Below, piece by piece: positions 34,001-40,157 of a DNA stretch of 43,263 bases. The DNA is taken from positions 1-43,263 of the IMG/VR virus record IMGVR_UViG_3300037584_003690; one strand, given 5' to 3'. The DNA comes from a virus. Made by a program: the position numbers and the translations under genes. Each line of letters begins with the position of its first letter. Positions within the stretch are counted from its first letter, which is position 1. The notes beneath the pieces are model-generated. The model saw only the letters and a list, made by a program, of their open reading frames with translations. It was not told the DNA's origin and ran no database searches.

Positions 34001-35824
34001 CCTGGAGGATGTACTAATCCAGATGCATTAAATTATGATGCAGCAGCTGAATGGGATGATGGTTCTTGTTATTATACATCTGCATGTACAGATCCTAATG
34101 CATGTAACTTCGATCCTAGTGCAGTTGAAAATATACCAGGTGAATGTATATATCCAGGACAATGTGGATGTCAAGATTTTACAGACTCATGTGTTGGATG
34201 TCTGGATTTAACAGCCTGTAACTATTGTGCAGATTGTACTGTTGCTGATAACTCATTATGTGAATATGCATCTTGTTATGGGTGTACAGATCCGGAAGCA
34301 GAGAATTATTGTCCAGAATGTATAATGTGTCCAGATGCTGCTTGTTGTGCTAGCAATGTACAATCATGTCTTGATAATAGAAATATATATGTATTTTATG
34401 ATATGACGTCTATATATCCAAGTACCTCAGGAGAAGTAAAACTTCAAGCATGTGCAGATCTTAGAAATTTAGTAGAAGCTGCTATGGCACAAATATTGGA
34501 TGATAATAATATAACTAATTTTAGTGGTAATATTTATCATCTACCTGTAGGTTACTCGTGGTTTGGAAAAATAACAGTTACAAATTGGAAAAACAGTAGT
34601 ACTGATCCAGCAAATTGGGATGCTTATGAAACTCCTACTAGCGGAACTCAGGATAGTAACAGGAGTGCTTATTGGTGGCAGAATGTTTATACCGCATCTA
34701 CTTTTAGTATTGATTTTCCAGGAGCTAATGATGTTTTAGCTAATTATGACAATCAGATGGGTCAACTTCTTACTGGAGGTAGTGAAAGATGGATAAAATG
34801 GATGATGTACCCAATACATGGTAATTCTCCATCTTTACATCCTAATTTAAGAATACCTTTCTCTACTGTAAATGATGTTTATAAAACTACAGGAGAGGAG
34901 ACTCCCGATCTAACTGACTCAGCACGTCTTCTTATTAAGTCTATGAATTCTAATGGCTTAGATCAAAATGGTAATTATGTAAATAATTTACCTGGTACAC
35001 AACTTAATCCATTTAATGATCCACCAGGCGAAGAAGGGTTTAGTGATGTATATCATGCATTTGAAGGTGGGGATACTAATGCTATTTGTCTTATGTTTGT
35101 AGATGAATCTAATCCTGTGTATCATACACAAGAGAATTTGGAATTTAATAGTAGTACTCTCCAGACCTGGCAGAACGAGTGTGGTCCTGGTATATTAAAT
35201 AATTCTACTGGAAGTTCTGGTAATGCATCGTGGTATGGCACAGGAGATGCTGTAGATGTTTATGATACTTATATTACTACACCTTTATGTATTGATCATA
35301 CTAGATTTACTGAGGCTTGGAATTATGGGTATGATACGAATGGAGCAGCTTCTATGACTATTAAACACGCTAATGGACCAATAGGTACTGGTTATGCAAA
35401 TGGTAATTTTAATGCTATTATATTCCCTACTAAAATGTCAGGCACGCCTGGAGGTTTAAATAATCAAATGTTTTGCTCAACTTTATATGGTGTTGTAGGA
35501 CAAGGAAATCCTTCAGAGTTAGGTCATATCAGTTGTGCAGACTTTATAGATTTACCTTGGACTAGCGCATGCGCAAGTATGGCTCCTTATACAGATACGA
35601 ATTTTCCTAATCCTTACTCATGGTTAGGTAATTCTAATGTAACTACTGCTTTACATGATGGTTCAACTATTCCTCCTGGTAGATATAGTTCTCAAGGATT
35701 TAGTTTAGCTAATTATGGAGTAACTTTTAAAATACCGGGAGCAGGTCAAGAATTCCTTACAATAAGTCAAGATGATTTAGCAGACGCAATACTACAAGGA
35801 TTATTGTGTAATAATGAGGGATAA
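25004..35824 (+). CDS. Giant cysteine-rich adhesin with metzincin protease motif, 3606 aa
   Basis: One uninterrupted frame. Residues 1-480 and about 1440-2060 look like beta-propellers of Bacteroidota surface proteins, with LLFYTDGKTVYDSTG near residue 55 and IMFYSDGRFVYNSSH near 1501. CxxC-bounded modules of the form CYxLxxC...CWxV recur at about 710-760, 1030-1370 and 2515-2855. A zinc-protease domain lies at about 2080-2510, with HEILHSFGFHH (His2390, Glu2391, His2394, His2400) and a later Met-turn, DAIMAP (Met2455). GCTDPxAxNY repeats fill about 2865-3117. A C-terminal domain opens NIYVFYDMTSIY (about 3126). No signal peptide, so it is probably a virion tail adhesin rather than an exported protein. 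Confidence 0.8.
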   Translation: MAAEKWKKLVLGNSVKQDNDSYPPVLSSTPAAFSAPAGTASVATDAAYNPGVSYSAGDLLFYTDGKTVYDSTGAIMNGGTLNGLNGDNKSAQTAVILKSSETHYWWILTHNPANGKIYVHNVLMTGNSGRGTVAQNQTITSGGSAAGFVAVSGATTDRFNAFYSSVTSQYGFMTHLKGSNRHEVFLITGVSSHLPVFGSLVTTAIGNVYANNDAANHATIKFNGDNTKMATVYQASVGTSGTPVTTATVEVYDLNPATGVLSAFNSFTVPIKDAGPVSPGKGNDGRLKGYDLEWDFDTSTLYVPVYDASNGLGVNWYTLNASNVVTAQGTVGKSMSSLGNNVDKAIFGMYKDPYADRIYLTKPAVVGTSGGYSSDYNDIYATNSLSVIRDTSDPTNSEFTETVATTVAGDTIGKGTPTRPLAGEGTTATTSYHRLIPCDTQKEYIMDTLGSIWVLDGVLDATKVADVSSISNRVNIAVQKETNFIYLLAGTGATPKIYKIDPVTGNVDAGTTVSGTSITGFKSISSKNGDPLKLYGVVEITGPHYNYAEIVIATGVATKTAGNTAHVAVDTAYIGSTLYMASGDDLYKNTGPGTWATVGANTLSKDYEGLATDDTTLYGYIEGKRYTINTSTGAATDGKSITINSSTGTWNYTAQGAGIVNVAYIDTNNALLSPHEGDVVTVANYAGCFTVWFAVSGSATVGDILSVSPDCGSCSEIESDHYCKLLVSCCDSGYKGLGFTREIVGTSDDSTCKVGSYYEITDNAQNNDQLNRCVEVQSSDDSLYIIGDSNGYKVDLTTGILDTQPIIGGTDIAFNKHGVGFIPRGSSLYYTIPANGVVPGGSSTTITVPQSTTVSFNYSDELITGGVVSGVTQVSRNSINKKGVLTTINTLTNTNVQLTGDLAVDKITGEYYCIGDSSPTATPVYNDLFKLDPSTLTHTVIADLTSTLSLNANQTVKAIEIVKDSCFVLVWDSNNFASTLYKIVKDTGALISTLPVIKSDGDTKFRFPPSGLGYNNPCLYWDSGAFKLVNYSSCSTCFASTTSKNCCYELVDCATGISTITRTDVSAYLGQVIVTDTPGKCYTVYTYDNSITCSGVDVNVTSQYTDCVSCTGVQTKCYRLLKCGDPTSDPKYTTEALTKNIKVKRGKTVQLEGELFCRSVDDLGNAVDLVSASAQTIKTTKKSCNTCNFYLKLKQCKAQNIVRYVDYASSTTLHGHIGTGAVKIQDLGKGENGHCWEIDSTIYGPTPTLRPTAQLVLSAPDCITCNAQNNEAVAPAFVKINGCCSDLNPGQDFGIQEYYTTDSNLLAALLSGDLVFWGNLTDPNGNLLEAQCFKIEMSPFPIATNQLSQVQIDGTSSDADKCLSCDPFYVANCQTVTSTNSTMMLSCFADQPVSVFNSTFSSVDDDANRAFNFVETDLITGCWKRCVTADYIHGANWLWGKSSLLTWQNSMGIATPSTAISPTNMGTIDANLNDNNFFTKFGSTVHSAHEPVTIGGKEYTRGAIMFYSDGRFVYNSSHLTMTGSTSGGSQLLNGGVSPGGNLQYASQQCITVPKPDSDRFPGSTTYKQYYLIYQRPGNLRPQYAVINMDTADGLGEIISYNQELPYLPGSTMYSTERLTVTSRPAIADSDEDFYWVLDVIPYDPPTGLVMVPSPPGKIRARRVDSTGIGQPVITSMSGSINDLPGKIDGDRQNLSEWARIKVSPNNSHIAITGNKLGIGWTQLYTFDENTGECVAIWQDIVAEGMSTCGGDLPPGEGNEGFLPFTHGVEFGDNALFTYKSGMSFTHAYQCNEYMGDLFGELGMTWVNNGGIWESQTSVNTLGMGLPATSKPILSWVNLDTLAEGQQTQDIDQYLPSVGSTLFKVSNPSTRLQNQIPGDLDFNPQWCADGFIEKPNVIRPLLQASIVTDLHRGPDGALYAGLVLGNSSGSISNQVNWRQTFLGIGELTPEYDFTFQGAANTSEWNPQLDGNSSQRIASTRCLRKFNISNILNGDLITPSINDAEMDGYVLPSGDAAHLIRRQVLANDSTIDFGFPQFIKRRCFSDDNNALALTIQNDNFSCATSNLFGECFNLPDNPDVFKIVNCGQSSEGCASANDCQDFTPGTAIQLDGESQRFGMTEYLNQDIWDAVQQLASGPQAVYMTYSFPREGSITPSSYYSSACIGESPGAGDFASGQFTIPKHESGPTTDNAQGNGSNGVIYDKTYTITEAQFRAEVGKAFAQVSQLFESTFSPQNGYPNQLTLRFTDLGKETGTDSALPTSDLDNWSTSAPIGFTTTTGASGVGDFRIWMGRRSDWCYTNGGNPGGFQTSGCTGCNYTGSASGALAWATGPSMFNVTAGYDGTSGTYNTDSSTAFRTNGSQNIIFDVNENWRKTTDTQVFGTIEILRVGIHEILHSFGFHHAYESMALQPNCQGTTGSGTTGSFVAQGGFTCSENGIYNTGCNANPGSFGDPDAIMAPTADSTSFTSIYAPGEDTAYDPTACYMSGGSAAAIQDRTMVCQIYGFGLGDAPDTFCEPFDCPLCVSQFYYSDDELFWPYVGEAGNNTSFTWDPGTGLSCWYAELAGTLPEGESLTTITPVAGYIDCDACNVQFQDPRWRLVLCDECPENAGNGAPGEIITSTNMNVHCTPGALDDDPSISDVLELVGYIGCYKVDCEYDPYLDYQTVAVPVVVSQIQDNCDTCCNATVTQCYTVTQCADTNPISFVMIGDQYWGGISDLGDYVFKFEQLPADVLALGLTNDDCFTVAYCGQCNQTTCNPLIGPGLLTVIESWPGCYSCLYENPNQDCFTLVCCDSSGDQLINVLPNADLNSAFASGSVVRIDQYPDSQGNPRCWNIETQDICNPEIAVTVSDIFVNCGFCTAGSSIGGCTDPSALNYCPGCVTCLSQTGVLNDCCIYEGCPLSCQDPTATNYNPNNTCDCSGVEGGSDTSCCSYPGVVIPPDGIEVTYEKDCVNCLDWTTVDKVFTNAGELCGSCFPPKGLTLREYDCNLSNVETIIPPIEVPGGCTNPDALNYDAAAEWDDGSCYYTSACTDPNACNFDPSAVENIPGECIYPGQCGCQDFTDSCVGCLDLTACNYCADCTVADNSLCEYASCYGCTDPEAENYCPECIMCPDAACCASNVQSCLDNRNIYVFYDMTSIYPSTSGEVKLQACADLRNLVEAAMAQILDDNNITNFSGNIYHLPVGYSWFGKITVTNWKNSSTDPANWDAYETPTSGTQDSNRSAYWWQNVYTASTFSIDFPGANDVLANYDNQMGQLLTGGSERWIKWMMYPIHGNSPSLHPNLRIPFSTVNDVYKTTGEETPDLTDSARLLIKSMNSNGLDQNGNYVNNLPGTQLNPFNDPPGEEGFSDVYHAFEGGDTNAICLMFVDESNPVYHTQENLEFNSSTLQTWQNECGPGILNNSTGSSGNASWYGTGDAVDVYDTYITTPLCIDHTRFTEAWNYGYDTNGAASMTIKHANGPIGTGYANGNFNAIIFPTKMSGTPGGLNNQMFCSTLYGVVGQGNPSELGHISCADFIDLPWTSACASMAPYTDTNFPNPYSWLGNSNVTTALHDGSTIPPGRYSSQGFSLANYGVTFKIPGAGQEFLTISQDDLADAILQGLLCNNEG

Positions 35825-35827
35825 CAT

Positions 35828-35858
35828 TTGGAAAAACAAAATATATATAATATATTTG
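35828..35858 (+). promoter_or_regulatory. Late promoter P3 (decoration genes)
   Basis: TTG at 35828-35830 (in TTTGGAAAA) and TATATTTG at 35851-35858, 20 nt apart. The pattern matches TTG-N17-23-TAnnTTTG. It lies in the first true gap after the giant gene and 35 nt before the ATG at 35894. Confidence 0.6.
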
Positions 35859-35893
35859 GAAAATTGAAATAATAATTTAAAAATAAAATAATA

Positions 35894-36262
35894 ATGGCGA
35901 CTTTATCACAACAATTAGTTTTGACAAGTACTACAACAAGTACTGATGCGTTGAGTATATCAACAACAGACAGTCTTAGTGTAACTGAGCCATCTATAAA
36001 CGTAGCTCGTAAATCAATAGCAACGGGAGGATCAACCGCTGTATTAGCAGCTGTTGCATCAAAAATAACTTACTTATATATAAAAGTAATAAGTGGTGTT
36101 ACTGCTACTGATGTAGTCGAAGTTGATCTTGGAGGAGCTGGAATTATGAAAATGGGAATTGGAGAATGTTGTTTTTTACCTTTGAAAGATGGTAAAGCAG
36201 TGGCAGCTCAAGCTATTGGAAATGCGTGTGTTATAGAATATGGTCAGTGGGCTAAGAGTTAA
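35894..36262 (+). CDS. Small surface/decoration protein, paralogue 1, 122 aa
   Basis: Paralogue of the next gene: same length and the same N-terminal core (STTTSTDALSIS then TDSLSV). Both share ITYxYIK in the middle and a C-terminal IEYGQWAKS / VEYGLWTKG ending. Beta-rich, no membrane segment or signal peptide. The fold is likely a small jelly roll, as in phage decoration or fibre-tip proteins. It is first in the unit behind promoter P3. Confidence 0.65.
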   Translation: MATLSQQLVLTSTTTSTDALSISTTDSLSVTEPSINVARKSIATGGSTAVLAAVASKITYLYIKVISGVTATDVVEVDLGGAGIMKMGIGECCFLPLKDGKAVAAQAIGNACVIEYGQWAKS

Positions 36263-36267
36263 TAGAA

Positions 36268-36275
36268 TGTTTAAT
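36268..36275 (+). promoter_or_regulatory. TGTTTAAT motif before paralogue 2
   Basis: TGTTTAAT lies 25 nt before the ATG at 36293. It sits only a few bases after the previous stop codon. Confidence 0.45.
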
Positions 36276-36292
36276 ATAATAGAATAATAATA

Positions 36293-36661
36293 ATGGCAAC
36301 TTTATCAACAGCCTTAACAATAACAAGTACTACTACTTCAACTGATGCTTTAAGTATTAGTTTAACAGATAATTTAACTGTAGCTAATCCTATTGTGGAT
36401 TCTGCTAGAGTAGAAGTTACAACATTAGCTTACACAGAGTTAGTAGCTACTAGTATAAGTACCATTACATATGCATATATAAAGAACTTACATACTTCTA
36501 GTATGTTAGATGTGGCTACAGGAGCAGGATCTCCAGTTCTATTTGGAAGTTTAGGACCGGGAGAATTTATGATGTACCCGATAGATGCAAGTAAAGGACT
36601 AAAACTAAAAGCTAACACTACTAATATAAAAGTAGAGTATGGTTTATGGACAAAAGGTTAA
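36293..36661 (+). CDS. Small surface/decoration protein, paralogue 2, 122 aa
   Basis: Exactly the same length as the gene before it and similar along its full length, most strongly at the N-terminus (LTITSTTTSTDALSISLTDN) and C-terminus (IKVEYGLWTKG). The middle has diverged; for example GIGECCFLPL corresponds to GPGEFMMYPI. This is a tandem duplication followed by divergence, as when two related subunits make a mixed surface complex. Role inferred as decoration or short fibre. Confidence 0.65.
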   Translation: MATLSTALTITSTTTSTDALSISLTDNLTVANPIVDSARVEVTTLAYTELVATSISTITYAYIKNLHTSSMLDVATGAGSPVLFGSLGPGEFMMYPIDASKGLKLKANTTNIKVEYGLWTKG

Positions 36662-36664
36662 TAG

Positions 36665-36672
36665 TGTTTAAT
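36665..36672 (+). promoter_or_regulatory. TGTTTAAT motif before the 101-aa gene
   Basis: TGTTTAAT lies 25 nt before the ATG at 36690, the same distance as before paralogue 2. Confidence 0.45.
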
Positions 36673-36689
36673 AATAAAATTTAATAATA

Positions 36690-36995
36690 ATGGCAAAAGC
36701 AGATGGTGCAGTACCAGTGATCGCTAGAAAGAAATCATTAGGTGCTGAGTTAAAAACAAGATACGCTACTGTAAAAGATGTAGATCGAATTGTAAAAGAT
36801 CTTAACTTCTTTTATATTAAGTGTGCAAACGCATCCACAACAACAGATTTTGGGGCTTTAGAAGTAGGGGATTTAGTAATTCAAATTCCTGATGCAGCAG
36901 CAACTATGCATTATATGACAGTCGCAACTGCAGGAACTTTACCTGAAACACAAGTCGTGGATGACTTGTATATAGTATTACGACCTAGTGCGTAA
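36690..36995 (+). CDS. Small beta-rich virion protein, 101 aa
   Basis: Beta-rich and soluble, with a basic N-terminus (MAKADGAVPVIARKKSLGAE) and strands ending VVDDLYIVLRPSA. It has a similar size and leader to the two paralogues before it but no clear sequence match to them. It is grouped with them as a probable surface component of the virion; family not recognised. Confidence 0.5.
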   Translation: MAKADGAVPVIARKKSLGAELKTRYATVKDVDRIVKDLNFFYIKCANASTTTDFGALEVGDLVIQIPDAAATMHYMTVATAGTLPETQVVDDLYIVLRPSA

Positions 36996-37028
36996 TTTAA
37001 TTAATTTAATAATTTTAAAATTTTTAAT

Positions 37029-37424
37029 ATGGCTAAGAATAGCAAAAAACAAAAGATGACTAATAAAGACTTACTAGCAATAAGTCAAGGTATCGCATAT
37101 ATAAATAGCAAAGAAACTAAAGTATGGCATACACTGTCTAAAAATCTAGATCTTATTTCACCTATTGTAAATAGTGTGAATACAAGACATAAGGAATTAA
37201 CCGATGAGTTAGCTCCTAAAGATGACAAAGGAGAAGTGTTAAGAAATCCACAAAATCAAATTGACTTTGGGGATAACTTAGAAAAAGCTAATGAAAGATG
37301 GGAAAAAGTTATGGCAGAGGAAGTAGAAGTAGAAATTATTTCTATTCCACTAGATGACTTAAAAGATTATGGTTTAGATGCAAATATGATGAAACCTTTA
37401 CTTGGAAAGTTGGTAGTTGAATAA
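37029..37424 (+). CDS. Helical protein, 131 aa, possible DUF1617-like or chaperone-like
   Basis: The basic N-terminus leads into helices with ISQGIAYINSKETKVWHTLS, SVNTRHKELTDELAPKDDKG and a C-terminal VEVEIISIPLDDLKDYG. This layout (helical, ELxx-charged, then a VEVxIxxIPLDDL tail) is reminiscent of DUF1617, a phage family of unknown role found beside tail genes. The match is weak and made by eye. It is probably cytoplasmic and could be an assembly chaperone. Confidence 0.45.
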   Translation: MAKNSKKQKMTNKDLLAISQGIAYINSKETKVWHTLSKNLDLISPIVNSVNTRHKELTDELAPKDDKGEVLRNPQNQIDFGDNLEKANERWEKVMAEEVEVEIISIPLDDLKDYGLDANMMKPLLGKLVVE

Positions 37425-37434
37425 ACTATAGCTA

Positions 37435-37653
37435 ATGGCAAATAGACGTATTTCAAATTCAGAGTTACATGAAGATATTCTAGAAATCAAACAGGATGTG
37501 AGCGATCTTAAAAAAAGATTGCTCGATCCTGATTTTGGTATCGTATCTCGTGTAAATAGAAATACTTCTTTTAGACATAATGCTAATAAAGTTTTATGGT
37601 CAATCTGGGTGGCAATAGTTGGTATAGTAGCCAAATTAATGTTTTGGAATTAA
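37435..37653 (+). CDS. Holin/XhlA-like membrane protein, 72 aa
   Basis: An amphipathic charged helix (residues 8-35, SELHEDILEIKQDVSDLKKR) precedes a basic turn and one C-terminal transmembrane helix (VLWSIWVAIVGIVAKLMFW). This order, a coiled coil and then a terminal membrane helix, is that of haemolysin XhlA-type proteins and some phage holin partners. It is followed by a second membrane-anchored protein 12 nt later, forming a possible lysis pair. It is distinct from the two-helix holin-like protein at 10874-11089. Confidence 0.55.
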   Translation: MANRRISNSELHEDILEIKQDVSDLKKRLLDPDFGIVSRVNRNTSFRHNANKVLWSIWVAIVGIVAKLMFWN

Positions 37654-37665
37654 ATACATTTAAGT

Positions 37666-38268
37666 ATGAAATTAGATCCTAAGTGGATAGTAATAGCGGG
37701 TTTATTATTATATATATTATTCTTACAGGAATGTGGAAGTAATATTAATAATGGATCTACAATAGAATCAGAAGTGACTACAATACAGACAGATACTATT
37801 TATAAAACAAGAATAGATACTGTTAAGTTTGTAGAAACTGTAGAAAGAATTGTAGAAGTAGAAATACTAAAACCTGTTAAAATAGAAGTACCAGATGATG
37901 TATGGGATGAACTTAATATTAATGAATATAACAATCCATACTCTGATAGTTTAATAGATGGTACTATTTACACAAGAGTAAATGGTGCATTATTAGAACA
38001 GAGTTTAAGTTATGTTCCTAAGTTTCCTCAATACATTTTGAAGATAGATACTGTTATAGTTAGTACTATAGCTAATACAGTACAGACATTAAAACCTCCT
38101 TTTACACTTGATGTAGGAGCAGAGGTTGGGGGAAATAAAGAGATGTTTAACTTCTCTCCTAAGATTGGATTTACTAGTAGGAATGGATTTTCATATTCTT
38201 ATAGATATGGTATATTAGATAAAACCCATAGCGTAGGAATAATGTATAAACTTAAATTTAATAAATAG
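37666..38268 (+). CDS. Membrane-anchored spanin-like protein, 200 aa
   Basis: One N-terminal membrane helix (WIVIAGLLLYILFLQECGS) without a convincing lipobox. A periplasmic stalk follows with DT-aromatic repeats (IQTDTIYKTRIDTVKFVETV), like the stalk of the secreted protein at 6062-6769. The C-terminus has amphipathic strands (FTLDVGAEVGG, FNFSPKIGFTSRNGFSYSYR, VGIMYKLKFNK) that could engage the outer membrane. An inner-membrane anchor, periplasm-spanning stalk and outer-membrane-type end fit a unimolecular spanin. The TAG stop overlaps the GTG start of the next gene. Confidence 0.5.
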   Translation: MKLDPKWIVIAGLLLYILFLQECGSNINNGSTIESEVTTIQTDTIYKTRIDTVKFVETVERIVEVEILKPVKIEVPDDVWDELNINEYNNPYSDSLIDGTIYTRVNGALLEQSLSYVPKFPQYILKIDTVIVSTIANTVQTLKPPFTLDVGAEVGGNKEMFNFSPKIGFTSRNGFSYSYRYGILDKTHSVGIMYKLKFNK

Positions 38269-39401
38269 TGATATTACAATATACAATGCAGGGACAACTG
38301 GTTGGTCGGTACCAAGATGTTTCTGAAGCTTCAAGTAAAACTGATATAGATAATGGAAGTATACATAAAACACTTCGAGGAGATAGAGCTACAGCAGGTG
38401 GTTTTATGTGGAGACGGGAAGATGAAGTAAGTGAGAATGTTAGTTCTAATGAACTTAAAGAGGCCATACATGCGCAAGGATTAAGTGAAGATGAGGTCAA
38501 GTCAGTTAAGATCTGGCAAACAATGGGAGGTGAAACTAGATACTCTATAGTAACTAGAGATGGTGGTAAAGCTTCTCAGAAATTTAAAGATGAGTTCTTT
38601 GAAAAATTGAAAACAATAGCTCCGGCTAAAAAAGATCGTCAGTATACAAAAACGGATGACAATCCAATAGTATACGAAATATCTTTACCTGATATACATT
38701 ATGGTAAAGAAACTGATGAGAATGTAAAAACAGGTGAAATGCATTTTATGGATTCTGTTAAAGAGTTACATGCAAGAGCATCAGGATTAAATATACAGAG
38801 GTTTTTATTACCAATAGGAAACGATGGTATGAACTCTGAAGGTATGAGAAAGACTACAACTAAAGGAACACCACAAAGTGATTCAATAGATTGGCAAAAA
38901 TCTTTCATTGGATATACCAAATTAATAATTGACGCAGCTAATTATTTAGCTGAATATGCTCCGGTAGATATTGTTATAGTACAGGGGAATCATGACTTTG
39001 AGCGTATGTTTTATGCGGGAGAAGTTTTATCAGCTTGGTTTAAAAACGACCAAAACGTGTTAGTTGATAATGGTTTAGATAGTAGAAAGTACTATGAGTA
39101 TGGTGTAAATATGTTAATGTTTACGCATGGAGATAAAGAGAAAGCTGCTGAGATGCCACTTATAATGGCAACTGAGCAACCATTGATGTTCTCAAGGACT
39201 AAATTTAGAGAAGTTCATTGTGGACATTTGCATAAAGAAATGGTAAATGAATATAGAGGAATTAAAGTAAGATTTATTCCTTCTATATGTGCAAATGATT
39301 CATGGCACAAATTAATGGGTTATCAATCTTTGCGATGCGCACAAGCGTATATATGGAATAAGGAAAAGGGTTGTGAAGGTTACTTACAAGTTAATATATA
39401 A
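38268..39401 (+). CDS. NUMOD1-fused calcineurin-like metallophosphoesterase, 377 aa
   Basis: The GTG start overlaps the previous stop; it is favoured because the NUMOD1 pattern begins immediately. Residues 1-50 match NUMOD1 (ILQYTMQGQLVGRYQDVSEA ... GSIHKTLRGDRATAGGFMWR), a DNA-binding module usual in homing endonucleases. Residues 135-360 carry the metallophosphoesterase motifs: LPDIHYG (Asp142, His144), GNDG, GNHDFE (Asn241, His242), FTHGDK (His287) and CGHLHKE (His320, His322). The dimetal site looks complete. Likely a DNA phosphodiesterase, nuclease or repair-type enzyme. It lies between membrane proteins and ring proteins, an unusual place for an enzyme. Confidence 0.8.
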   Translation: MILQYTMQGQLVGRYQDVSEASSKTDIDNGSIHKTLRGDRATAGGFMWRREDEVSENVSSNELKEAIHAQGLSEDEVKSVKIWQTMGGETRYSIVTRDGGKASQKFKDEFFEKLKTIAPAKKDRQYTKTDDNPIVYEISLPDIHYGKETDENVKTGEMHFMDSVKELHARASGLNIQRFLLPIGNDGMNSEGMRKTTTKGTPQSDSIDWQKSFIGYTKLIIDAANYLAEYAPVDIVIVQGNHDFERMFYAGEVLSAWFKNDQNVLVDNGLDSRKYYEYGVNMLMFTHGDKEKAAEMPLIMATEQPLMFSRTKFREVHCGHLHKEMVNEYRGIKVRFIPSICANDSWHKLMGYQSLRCAQAYIWNKEKGCEGYLQVNI

Positions 39402-39404
39402 ATA

Positions 39405-40157
39405 ATGGCATTAACGTTAAATAAATTGGTTTATGATATTAAGAATATCGCTTATGGTGGTATAACGTCTGATGATGCAAAAATAAGTGATAGACAGATT
39501 GCATACTGGGTAATGCAAGAGAGATCTATGCTATTGTCGCAGATTATGGGTAGAAAGATGCGTGTTGCAGCATCGTGTATAGAGACGTTAGAAAGGGTAT
39601 TTTTAGAACCGGTTGATGCTGCTGAAGCTTGTGAGGTGGATTTAGGAATTCATGTACTAAAATCTGTTAAACCTATTCCAAGAACTGTACAACGAAATGA
39701 ACGGGATAGTATATTAGCTGTAGAATCTTTGGACGGACAGAGAGCTTTTTCTGAGACTACTGCGTTTAGGAAAAAGTGGAACAAGTATAATAAGTATACT
39801 GGTTCTAAGAACAGATGGTATATTAAAGATAGTTATCTATATGTTATATGTGACTTATTAATTGATGCCGTTAAGGTCACTGGAGTCTATGAAGACGCTG
39901 AAGAAGTATGGATGCATAATAGATGCTTAGATGAAATGGGAGAACAGGATCCAGAAACTGGACCTTATGATACCGAATATTTTGATTGCCAGTATTCTTG
40001 GGATGAACCTTTTCCGATTTCCATGACGCTGGCAGAAAATGTTACAAGTATTGTTTTACAAAAAAGAATGCAGATAACATTAACTTTACCAAATGATGAA
40101 ACTAATAACGCTAAAGGAGATGGAGAGCAAAACATGCAAGTCCCTGCAGGTAAATAG
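39405..40157 (+). CDS. Tail ring/adaptor protein, 250 aa
   Basis: The N-terminal helices (LVYDIKNIAYGGITSDDAKI, SDRQIAYWVMQERSML) match conserved neck proteins of crAss-like phages that stack below the portal. The middle has AEACEVDLGIHVLKSVKPIP, and an aromatic strand region (NRWYIKDSYLYVICD) follows. The C-terminus has a Trp/Phe/Pro-rich turn and a helix ending near IVLQKRMQITLTLP. It begins 3 nt after the metallophosphoesterase stop; its 3' end overlaps the next gene by 65 nt. Confidence 0.7.
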   Translation: MALTLNKLVYDIKNIAYGGITSDDAKISDRQIAYWVMQERSMLLSQIMGRKMRVAASCIETLERVFLEPVDAAEACEVDLGIHVLKSVKPIPRTVQRNERDSILAVESLDGQRAFSETTAFRKKWNKYNKYTGSKNRWYIKDSYLYVICDLLIDAVKVTGVYEDAEEVWMHNRCLDEMGEQDPETGPYDTEYFDCQYSWDEPFPISMTLAENVTSIVLQKRMQITLTLPNDETNNAKGDGEQNMQVPAGK

